Origin: Thermoproteota archaeon
Lineage (GTDB): Archaea; Korarchaeota; Korarchaeia; Korarchaeales; Korarchaeaceae
Reading direction: 5' to 3'
Assembly (NCBI GenBank): GCA_027491785.1
Contig: JAOZGJ010000029.1
Span: 1 to 36,664 of the forward strand
DNA: 36,664 bases
Both the position numbers and the translations under genes were made by a program. Positions within the stretch are counted from its first letter, which is position 1; each line of letters starts with the position of its first letter. The notes under the pieces were generated by a model. It did not search any database. It saw nothing but the letters and a program-made list of their open reading frames with translations, and was not told the origin of the DNA. Shown piece after piece: positions 1 to 5,988 of the stretch.

Positions 1-38
1 TATTCGCTATATCTAGGGCTTCTGGATGGATCGGTCAT
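1..38 (-). CDS. possible 5' end of a gene cut by the left edge
   Basis: An ATG at 38-36 opens a minus-strand frame that stays open to the window edge (12 codons). A TATA-like CTTATAAG lies at about 69-76 read on the minus strand, which would put the transcription start near 47, so the transcript would have a very short leader. The piece is too short to identify a product, and the call rests only on promoter-to-start spacing. Confidence 0.2.
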   Translation of the reverse strand, partial: MTDPSRSPRYSE

Positions 39-350
39 GTACTCGAGTACTGGGAGCAAAACGTACTTATAAGGCCAAGAGCTCTATATATAGGACCCAT
101 GGAAGCAAAATACATTCCGATTGAAAATAGGATATAATTTTAACTATTTTCTATTATTAATTATTTTTACTTTTTATATTATTATTAGTTAGCTAATATT
201 TTCAATTCATGCTTGCTAATTTTTATTCTTAGTATTGTTAAATTAGTGAAATTATATTAGATATATTAGATATTTAATAATATGTTATTACTGAAACGGT
301 TTCATTGTGATATTAGAAAAGAAAACGCGCTAACCTTTATTTAGGGAAGC
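39..350. other. AT-rich intergenic region upstream of the PKD surface protein
   Basis: No gene is seen. The stretch holds a 12-bp perfect palindrome at 39-50, TATA-like sequences near 69-76 and 84-95, a 9-bp exact tandem repeat (atattagat at 254-262 and 263-271), and a 13-bp symmetrical operator-like sequence TGAAACGGTTTCA at 292-304. If the AT-rich element at about 268-278 is the TATA box of the PKD gene, transcription would begin near 300, directly on that symmetrical site. That position would suit a repressor, but no such regulator is shown. Confidence 0.4.
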
Positions 351-1877
351 TTGACAAATCATTTGATGAGAGCAACGAAAGTAATCGTTTCACTAGCGAT
401 CTTAATGCTTATACTAGTGACGTTAAATGTTTCGGCTGATACAGGATGCCCAGCTGTCGACTGCTCCGTTGATGGTAATCCGCGTATTATCGAGGTATCT
501 GTCTCCAAGGTATATGGAAAAACTGTGGAGATAGCTGGAATTGTTGAAGTAGATACGGAATCGCTATCAGGGAATAAGATACAAGATTGGACGTGGGATC
601 TGGGCGACGGTACTCTCCTTAAGAGGGGAGGTACATTATATAAGTTAGGAAAATCTACATTTAAGATAACAATAAGTCATACTTATAGCGATTATGGGGT
701 ATATTTAGTTAACTTAACAGTACAAGACACGTGCTACAAGCGTTCAAGCAAGGTAACAACTATAAGCATTAAAAAATCAAATTATAATCCCGTCGTTGAG
801 CTGAAAGATGTATCACCTAATCCGGTGGAGCCGGGAAAGAAGGTGACATTTGTAGCTGAGGGAGTAGATCCAGACGGTCAAGTAGTGTCCTATTACTGGG
901 ACTTCGGTGATGGCAAGAAGGTAAGCGGTCCAAATCTCACGAAAGTCACTCATATATACTCTAAGGAGGGAATTTACACAGTTAAGGTTAAAGTGAAGGA
1001 CAATAAAGGTGCATATTCTGAAGCGGCGACAGAAGAGGTTTTTGTCAGACTGGAGATTAAACCCAAACCCAAAAATAAACCTCCAATAATTTCTTCAGTT
1101 AAATATACTCCAAAAGAACCAAGTGTAGGTAGCACTATATACTTTAGAGCTACAGCTACGGATCCAGAAGGAGATAGAATATCATTTGAATGGATTTTTG
1201 GTGATGGTACTATTCAGAAAGGTGGCGCGCAGATATCCCATGCATATAAAAAGGAGGGTGCCTTCACTGTAAAAGTCAGGGCAGTAGATTCTAAAGGTGC
1301 TTCCTCTCCATATTATACCTTGAGCATAGCTGTTAAGGGGAACAAAAAACCTCAAGCATCCATAATCGAAGTAAAAACGTTAGATAACAGGACATTTATC
1401 TTTCAAGGAATGGGAGTAGATCCAGACGGTCAAGTAGTATCCTATTACTGGGACTTCGGTGATGGCAAGAAGGTAAGCGGTCCATTAGAAGGCAACTCTA
1501 TCCCTCATATGCCTCTAAACCATACCTACACGAAGAGTGGGGATTACGTGGTGAAATTTAAAGTAAAAGACGATAAGGGCGCGTGGTCCCCTTGGGTCTC
1601 CGCTAAGGTTAAGGTTTTAATACCGAAGACAGTTAATTCTGCCACTTTAGGAGGATTTAGCTACGACAACATAGGAATAGCTATTGGTATTGGAGCAGTT
1701 ATAGTTTTAGCCGCCGGATATGTAGCATATAAGGAGTCTAAGAGTAATACATTCGTAGAGAGATCCAAGAGAAGGAAGAAAGTAGTGATTAAGAAGCCTA
1801 GAACCGAGTACAAAGATAGTAACAGGAATAAGATAAATTATGTAAGAAGAGAAAAGAAACGAAGACCGTGGCCCTAG
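351..1877 (+). CDS. membrane-anchored surface protein with PKD repeats
   Basis: A 508-residue cell-surface protein. The N-terminus has a positively charged start and a hydrophobic stretch (about residues 11-29) ending near VSADTG, a signal peptide. Four PKD-type β-sandwich domains follow (roughly 45-145, 148-240, 246-335 and 338-435), each with the hallmark W-D/I-F/L-GDG motif and a HxY/YxVxLxVxD strand. A single transmembrane helix (about 440-459) and a 49-residue, very basic cytoplasmic tail end the protein. The expected topology is an outside PKD stalk anchored in the membrane. PKD domains usually mediate protein or carbohydrate contacts at the surface, and the ligand here is unknown. Two cysteines in domain 1 may form a disulfide. 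The start is TTG at 351 with AGGGA just upstream; ATG at 366 would keep the signal peptide and is the alternative. Residues 171-194 and 355-378 are near-identical copies at DNA level. Confidence 0.85.
   Translation: MTNHLMRATKVIVSLAILMLILVTLNVSADTGCPAVDCSVDGNPRIIEVSVSKVYGKTVEIAGIVEVDTESLSGNKIQDWTWDLGDGTLLKRGGTLYKLGKSTFKITISHTYSDYGVYLVNLTVQDTCYKRSSKVTTISIKKSNYNPVVELKDVSPNPVEPGKKVTFVAEGVDPDGQVVSYYWDFGDGKKVSGPNLTKVTHIYSKEGIYTVKVKVKDNKGAYSEAATEEVFVRLEIKPKPKNKPPIISSVKYTPKEPSVGSTIYFRATATDPEGDRISFEWIFGDGTIQKGGAQISHAYKKEGAFTVKVRAVDSKGASSPYYTLSIAVKGNKKPQASIIEVKTLDNRTFIFQGMGVDPDGQVVSYYWDFGDGKKVSGPLEGNSIPHMPLNHTYTKSGDYVVKFKVKDDKGAWSPWVSAKVKVLIPKTVNSATLGGFSYDNIGIAIGIGAVIVLAAGYVAYKESKSNTFVERSKRRKKVVIKKPRTEYKDSNRNKINYVRREKKRRPWP
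861..932 (+). repeat. 72-bp direct repeat inside the PKD gene, copy 1
   Basis: Matches 1413-1484 at 71 of 72 bases; the one difference is GTG versus GTA in a valine codon, so the protein sequence is the same. It encodes the core PKD motif with YYWDFGDGKKVSG. The flanking PKD sequence is clearly diverged, so this core has been copied recently or is kept alike by gene conversion. Confidence 0.9.
1413..1484 (+). repeat. 72-bp direct repeat inside the PKD gene, copy 2
   Basis: Second copy of the element at 861-932, lying in PKD domain 4, one synonymous difference apart. It is in frame with the first copy at a distance of 552 bp (184 codons), so recombination between the copies would delete two whole PKD domains without a frameshift. 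Confidence 0.9.
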
Positions 1878-1892
1878 ATACCACGTAACTTG

Positions 1893-1927
1893 GTTCTAAT
1901 TTCCTTTATCTTATCTTTTCTTTCTAT
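1893..1927 (+). terminator. pyrimidine-rich terminator-like tract after the PKD gene
   Basis: The non-template strand past the stop codon runs into T-rich blocks (tttatcttatcttttcttt around 1903-1922). Archaeal termination commonly occurs at such oligo-T tracts. It overlaps the last codons of the convergent hydrolase gene. No hairpin is present. Confidence 0.35.
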
Positions 1928-2465
1928 ATTCTTTCACTAATTGTACTATCTTCTTGAAGGAAGGATGCTCAGAACTTCCCATCATATCATAGATTAAGGA
2001 TTCAGAGGTTACTATCCTAACCCCTTCTTCTAAAAGCCTGCTGATAGCTACCTCCTTATCTTCCCTGAAAGCAGATCCCGTTGCATCATATATCAAGTGG
2101 ACATCGAAGCCTTGGGATAATGCACTTAAGGCCGTTTGCATTACGCATATATGGGTCTCTATCCCACTTAGGAGGATCTGCTTTCTATTTAATTCCTCTA
2201 AATACTCCTTTATCTTACTCTCCCTAAGTGCGTCAAAGGAGCTCTTAGGGAACTTCTCATCATAATAAGACTCTATCTCCCTTAATGTTCCTCCAAGCTT
2301 CTCAGGAACCTGCTCAGTTCCAACTATGGGCACTTTCAACTCCTTTAAAGATCTCTCGAGGAATAGAATCGAATGGACAATCCTGTCAAAACCCTGTATA
2401 GCACCTTTAAAGCTTTCTTGCATATCAATAACTAGTAAGACAGCGTCAGAGGAACTCAATCTCAT
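1911..2465 (-). CDS. isochorismatase-family cysteine hydrolase
   Basis: A 184-residue protein of the isochorismatase-like family (nicotinamidases, N-carbamoyl hydrolases and related enzymes). The three catalytic features are visible: Asp in LLVIDMQESF at the N-terminus, Lys in VPEKLGGT, and the nucleophile Cys in LSGIETHICVMQTA. The family hydrolyses C-N or vinyl-ether bonds; the substrate cannot be told from sequence, and nicotinamidase is not specifically supported. The start at 2465 is chosen because its ATG overlaps the stop of the upstream methyltransferase gene (ATGA) and GGAGG lies about 10 bases before it. A frame upstream to 2525 exists but would run far into the methyltransferase gene. 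It is the last gene of the radical SAM operon. Confidence 0.85.
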   Translation of the reverse strand: MRLSSSDAVLLVIDMQESFKGAIQGFDRIVHSILFLERSLKELKVPIVGTEQVPEKLGGTLREIESYYDEKFPKSSFDALRESKIKEYLEELNRKQILLSGIETHICVMQTALSALSQGFDVHLIYDATGSAFREDKEVAISRLLEEGVRIVTSESLIYDMMGSSEHPSFKKIVQLVKEYRKKR

Positions 2466-3058
2466 GTTGATATCGCCTCCATGCATATGAAGTTTGGAAC
2501 TCCTCCATCTATTAATGTATGACATTCTCTCATTGGGAGCATATTAATGGAGGATAGTAGATCTAATACCTCATCTCTCCTGAGAAAATTGGCTTTTGAA
2601 TATATAGGGTCTCCCTCCAATCCTCTAATCGTATACTTCCTACCCATGGGTGATTCTCTCGGGATGAAGCATAGATATAGCTCACCTCTCCTCCGAAGAA
2701 CTCTTTTTATCTCCTTCAGAGCTATAAGAGGATCTTTAATGAAGCACAGAGTAACGACCATTATCGAGCATCGGAAAGATGAGCTTGTAAAGGGTAGATT
2801 CTCGGCTAGACCCTGAACTACCTCTATACCTCTCTTTCTAGCGATTAGGAGGGGAGAAAGAGCAGCATCCAAACCAACTTCTATACCAAGCGGCTCAGCA
2901 AATCTTCCAGTACCTACTCCCACTTCCAAGCAGGGAGATCCCCTATTCTTGCCAATTAGCGAATTTATACAGGAAAGCTCCATCTGATAGATTTCCCAAT
3001 TTCTATCATACCAGCTATCGTATTCCCTCGCTATTCCTTCAAAAATCCTCCAGCTCAT
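2462..3058 (-). CDS. class I SAM-dependent methyltransferase
   Basis: A 198-residue Rossmann-fold methyltransferase of the Methyltransf_11/UbiE type. Motif I is CLEVGVGTGRFAEPLG (the glycine-rich SAM-binding loop), followed by the acidic end of strand 2 (VGLDAALSPLL), motif II around LAENLPFTSSSF and motif III around LKEIKRVLRRRGELYL. The acceptor is unknown; UbiE-like enzymes methylate small molecules or lipids, but nothing here identifies the substrate. ATG at 3058 has GAGGTG about 11 bases upstream and overlaps the end of the regulator gene by 20 bases, so the two are almost certainly cotranscribed and may be translationally coupled. Confidence 0.85.
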   Translation of the reverse strand: MSWRIFEGIAREYDSWYDRNWEIYQMELSCINSLIGKNRGSPCLEVGVGTGRFAEPLGIEVGLDAALSPLLIARKRGIEVVQGLAENLPFTSSSFRCSIMVVTLCFIKDPLIALKEIKRVLRRRGELYLCFIPRESPMGRKYTIRGLEGDPIYSKANFLRRDEVLDLLSSINMLPMRECHTLIDGGVPNFICMEAIST

Positions 3059-3317
3059 GATGTACTATGCACCTCAATAAATCTCTTACCTCCTTCCTAT
3101 CAGATAACTTATAGATCCTAACCCTTCCTAGTCTAGTTTCCTCAATTATACCAGCTCTTTTAAGACCCTCCAAGTTATTTTCAGCTGAACTATAAGAGAC
3201 ATTAAGGCTACGGGCTATTCTACTTATATTCATTCCTCCTGATCTCCAAAGCAGTTTAATTATATTCAACCTAGTTCTGCTGGAAAATGCCTCGATTAGG
3301 AGATCCTCCCAATCCAC
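3039..3317 (-). CDS. ArsR-like winged-helix transcriptional regulator
   Basis: A 92-residue winged helix-turn-helix protein: helix 1 (SSRTRLNIIKLLW), the HTH (MNISRIARSLNVSYSSAENN) and a wing (GIIEETRLGRVRIYKLS). This is the ArsR/MarR-type arrangement common among archaeal regulators. No metal-binding cysteine cluster is seen; there is one Cys near the C-terminus. GTG at 3317 is preferred because AGGTGAT lies at the right distance upstream; GTG at 3326 is the longer alternative. It sits between the radical SAM enzyme and the methyltransferase and may regulate this operon, which is inference from position. Confidence 0.75.
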   Translation of the reverse strand: MDWEDLLIEAFSSRTRLNIIKLLWRSGGMNISRIARSLNVSYSSAENNLEGLKRAGIIEETRLGRVRIYKLSDRKEVRDLLRCIVHHELEDF

Positions 3318-3326
3318 CGGAATCAC

Positions 3327-4418
3327 CTAAGGTATTACCTCAGTAGTATTATCGTAAGGAGGATAGTATAGGCCTTCCTTATCAACCCTACCTTCCTCTA
3401 TGAGCTTCCTGACCTCTCCCTCCACATCTAGGATAGATTTTATTGTCTCCTTAGTTACATAGCAAACCTCCTTGAAGCCTTCCTCTCCCCAAAGCCTCTC
3501 CTTGTATGCATAGAGGCATCTCCCACCACAGTATCTGAAATACTCGCAGCTTGTGCAAGGTTCTCCTATCTCAACTTTGCGTATCTCATGTTCCATTAAA
3601 CTTCCCACATAAGCCCATTGACTATCAATTGCTATGGGACAAGCTATTATCTTACCATTGGGTAGGACGGTAAAGGTATCTTTGCCTGCTCCGCATGGAG
3701 GGCTTCTCCATTCTCCAAACAGCGCTACCTTCATCACACCTAGGAAGGGTACAATGCCCAGAATGCGTCCACCTTCCATTTCCCTTATCCATAATGAAAT
3801 AAGTCTCCTTATGCCAGGTAAATATGAGTCTTTTGCCCACTTTATGAAATTCCATCGATCTGTCCATATCACATTGAGCTGCCAGTGTACGTGATCGAAT
3901 ATTCCTAGATTCAGTAGGTGGGTGACATCTAGATATACATCGCTTAGGTACCAGAGAGTCATCCTAGCAATGAGATCTCCATCATATCCAGCAGATCTGA
4001 GCAGCTTCGCCGTCCTAAGTACTGTCTTATAGTTCCCCTTCCCTCTATAATGATCGTTGACGTACTCTCTTCCATCTATGGATAGCAATATAGTATCGAA
4101 CATTAACCAATAATCTAGAGGGAGGTTCTCGAAGAGGGTTCCATTCGTTTGTATTATATAATGTCTGCCCTCGCCAAGTTCGTCCATAACCCTCATTATC
4201 AAGTTTGAATTGATTAGGGGTTCCCCTCCATAAAAAGCAACATCAGCCCTCATTTTTCTAATGAAATCAATGAGTAACTGGAGATCATAAGTCTCCTTTA
4301 TAGGTACTATTGACGGAGGGAGGCTTCCTCCGCAGTAGGAACAGTTAAGGTTACATAGGCCTGTGGTTGTTATTATTATAAGGGTCATTTTTACAGCATT
4401 TTCCACAATAAGGCTCAT
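3327..4418 (-). CDS. radical SAM/SPASM protein, probable peptide- or protein-modifying enzyme
   Basis: A 363-residue radical SAM enzyme. The [4Fe-4S]-SAM motif CxxxCxxC is C22, C26, C29 (CNLNCSYC), followed by YGGEP (SAM binding) and a TIM-barrel core. The C-terminal third is a SPASM-type auxiliary-cluster domain: CGAGKDTFTVLPNGKIIACP, then a CTSC, a CGGRCLY and a final Cys. This arrangement is typical of enzymes that modify peptides or maturate proteins (anSME, PqqE, archaeal AF0577-like families). The C-terminus ends in a distinct tail (YPPYDNTTEVIP). It is the first gene of a four-gene minus-strand operon. A TATA-like TTTTTATAAAAG at about 4461-4472 puts the transcript start near 4442, favouring ATG 4418 over ATG 4388. 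No obvious precursor peptide was found next to it. Confidence 0.8.
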   Translation of the reverse strand: MSLIVENAVKMTLIIITTTGLCNLNCSYCGGSLPPSIVPIKETYDLQLLIDFIRKMRADVAFYGGEPLINSNLIMRVMDELGEGRHYIIQTNGTLFENLPLDYWLMFDTILLSIDGREYVNDHYRGKGNYKTVLRTAKLLRSAGYDGDLIARMTLWYLSDVYLDVTHLLNLGIFDHVHWQLNVIWTDRWNFIKWAKDSYLPGIRRLISLWIREMEGGRILGIVPFLGVMKVALFGEWRSPPCGAGKDTFTVLPNGKIIACPIAIDSQWAYVGSLMEHEIRKVEIGEPCTSCEYFRYCGGRCLYAYKERLWGEEGFKEVCYVTKETIKSILDVEGEVRKLIEEGRVDKEGLYYPPYDNTTEVIP

Positions 4419-4460
4419 TATAATAGTTCCTAAGTAATATTGAGCTAAAATATCATTCTC

Positions 4461-4472
4461 TTTTATAAAAAG
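4461..4472 (-). promoter_or_regulatory. TATA box of the radical SAM operon
   Basis: Read on the minus strand, CTTTTTATAAAAG lies about 48 bases upstream of the start codon at 4418, predicting a leader of some 24 bases. The rest of 4419-4590 is very AT-rich and contains no frame longer than a few codons on either strand. Confidence 0.45.
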
Positions 4473-4589
4473 CTTTGCTTCAATCCAGTATTAATATAAT
4501 TCTATTTTAAGAAATTAATTATTAAATAAAACATGCATATTAAAATAATAGATAGATTTAATTAATTATTTTTTCATATTATGTAGAAA

Positions 4590-4600
4590 TATTTAAATAT
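4590..4600 (+). promoter_or_regulatory. TATA box of the S-adenosylmethionine synthetase leader
   Basis: The sequence tatttaaatat at 4590-4600 is a good archaeal TATA box. A start site about 26 bases downstream falls at 4621-4624, exactly where the long helix of the structured leader begins. Confidence 0.5.
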
Positions 4601-4624
4601 AGCTTTCGAAAAAATATATACATA

Positions 4625-4702
4625 GAGAAGGTAGGGGGGTGAGAAAATGATCCTCGGGAGGAGGATCGGACCTTAGTTCCCTATGAAGCTCCCTACCTTC
4701 TC
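4625..4702 (+). promoter_or_regulatory. structured 5' leader RNA, candidate SAM-sensing riboswitch
   Basis: A compact fold can be drawn. P1 is a perfect 12-bp helix, 4625-4636 (GAGAAGGTAGGG) with 4691-4702 (CCCTACCTTCTC), extendable by G4637-U4690 and G4638-C4689. P2 is a 7-bp hairpin, GATCCTC 4649-4655 with GAGGATC 4661-4667, with loop GGGAG 4656-4660. That loop is complementary to UUCCC 4677-4681, giving a 5-bp pseudoknot with one G-U pair. It lies 78 bases before the start codon of S-adenosylmethionine synthetase and begins where transcription is predicted to start. I do not recognise a known riboswitch consensus or a C/D or H/ACA box pattern. It could instead be an independent small RNA. 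Confidence 0.55.
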
Positions 4703-4730
4703 CTTAAGTTGAGGTTCAGTTGAGAGCCCA

Positions 4731-4783
4731 TCATGGAATTATTTATCAATTTCTCTGTTGATCTCTTTCAGGTGATTTCATGG
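4731..4783 (+). promoter_or_regulatory. start-codon-sequestering helix of the leader
   Basis: Bases 4731-4740 (TCATGGAATT) can pair with 4774-4783 (GATTTCATGG) in ten pairs, three of them G-U, burying the ATG at 4780-4782 and the end of the GGTGAT ribosome-binding site. The same segment 4731-4740 can also form ten pairs with 4675-4686, with a 2-base bulge at 4681-4682. That alternative uses up the bases needed for the pseudoknot. The two pairings exclude each other, as in an on/off expression platform. Confidence 0.45.
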
Positions 4784-5988
4784 GCTACCTTAAGGTTTCT
4801 AAATGTAATAAACTCCCAATGGATCTACAACCTATTGAAATAGTGGAGAGAAAGGGAAAAGGTCATCCTGATACTATCACAGATGGTATAATGGAGAGAG
4901 TGGCTCTAGAACTCAATAAGGAGTATCTCAAGAAGTTTGGTGGAATCCTTCATTATAATGCCGATAAGTCTTTACTCTCGGCAGGCGTTACTGAACCACA
5001 ATTCGGCGGTGGAAGGGTAATAAAACCCATGCTCATAGTATTTGGGGATAGAGCGACAACATCATTCGCTGGTGAAACCATAGACCTCGAGAGCATTGTG
5101 ATAAATGCCGCAAAGGGATGGATAAGGGATAATCTGAGGTTCGTAGATCCAGATGAGCATGTAAGGTATCAGATTGAGCTTAAACATGGAAGTGCCGAGC
5201 TAACAGATATCTTCAGGAGAGGTAAGAGCGTTATGGGTGCCAATGATACATCAGCAGCTGTTGGATATGCTCCTCTATCTAGAACGGAGAGAGCAGTCTT
5301 GGAGACGGAGAAGTTCCTCAATTCACAGGAATTTAAGAGGGATTTCAAAGAGACTGGCGAGGATGTGAAGGTTATGGGGAGCAGAAGTAATAATCACTTG
5401 GATCTGACGATAGCCTTGGCTTTCGTGGACAGATTTATCTCAAGCGAATCTGAGTATTTCAGGAGTAAGCAAGAGGTACTTGAGAGGGTAACTTCTTTCC
5501 TAAACGATAAATTCTCGGACGATTTTGAGAAGGTAGACGTTCACATAAATACCCTTGATGCTAAGGGTAGGGGAATCCAAGGAGTATACTTGACAGTACT
5601 GGGTACCTCTGCTGAAGGTGGGGATTCTGGCCAGGTAGGGAGAGGAAATGGAGTAAACGGAGTAATACCACTTATGAGACCACGTAGTTCAGAAGCTGCT
5701 GCTGGGAAGAACCCAGTAAGTCACGTAGGCAAGATATACAATGCATATACCCACGAGATAGCTAGAAAGATAGTAGAAGAGATAGAGGATATCCAAGAAG
5801 TCTATGTATGGCTTCTCAGTAAAATAGGATGGCCCATAGATAAGCCAGCCTTAGCTGCTGCTGAGGTTTACACGAGAGCTGATTTCTCTGACATAAAGAA
5901 ACAAGTAGAAGAGATAATAGAAAAAGAATTAGAGAACATCGGAGATTTCGTTAATAAATTGATAGATGGCATGGTGCCAGTTTATTGA
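4780..5988 (+). CDS. mat: S-adenosylmethionine synthetase, archaeal type
   Basis: A 402-residue archaeal-type methionine adenosyltransferase, which makes SAM from ATP and methionine. The usual family length is about 400. The start MGYLKVSKCNKLP, the motif ERKGKGHPDTITDGIME, the loop HYNADKSLLSAG, and the glycine-rich segments GGDSGQVGRGNGVNG and RPRSSEAAAGKNPVSHVGK are hallmarks of the archaeal family, which is only distantly related to bacterial MetK. ATG 4780 has GGTGAT 4-9 bases upstream. It is transcribed alone behind the structured leader and ends tail-to-tail, overlapping the helicase gene by 7 bases. Its product feeds the methyltransferase and radical SAM proteins in the window, and AhcY at 23027-21789 clears the by-product. 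Confidence 0.97.
   Translation: MGYLKVSKCNKLPMDLQPIEIVERKGKGHPDTITDGIMERVALELNKEYLKKFGGILHYNADKSLLSAGVTEPQFGGGRVIKPMLIVFGDRATTSFAGETIDLESIVINAAKGWIRDNLRFVDPDEHVRYQIELKHGSAELTDIFRRGKSVMGANDTSAAVGYAPLSRTERAVLETEKFLNSQEFKRDFKETGEDVKVMGSRSNNHLDLTIALAFVDRFISSESEYFRSKQEVLERVTSFLNDKFSDDFEKVDVHINTLDAKGRGIQGVYLTVLGTSAEGGDSGQVGRGNGVNGVIPLMRPRSSEAAAGKNPVSHVGKIYNAYTHEIARKIVEEIEDIQEVYVWLLSKIGWPIDKPALAAAEVYTRADFSDIKKQVEEIIEKELENIGDFVNKLIDGMVPVY

Noticed and set aside
861-1484. The 72-bp repeats as a mobile element or a CRISPR-like array
   Set aside because: There are only two copies, in frame within a repeated protein domain, with no transposase or spacer pattern.
1911-2525. Longer isochorismatase-family start at 2525
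   Set aside because: It would overlap the methyltransferase gene by about 60 bases, adds residues not seen in the family, and the ATG at 2465 has GGAGG and an ATGA overlap.
4625-4702. The leader helix as a C/D box or H/ACA guide RNA
   Set aside because: No C and D box pair (RUGAUGA and CUGA) and no ACA at the 3' side were found; TGATCC at 4648 is not a box C. Position before mat fits a leader better, though an independent RNA is not excluded.
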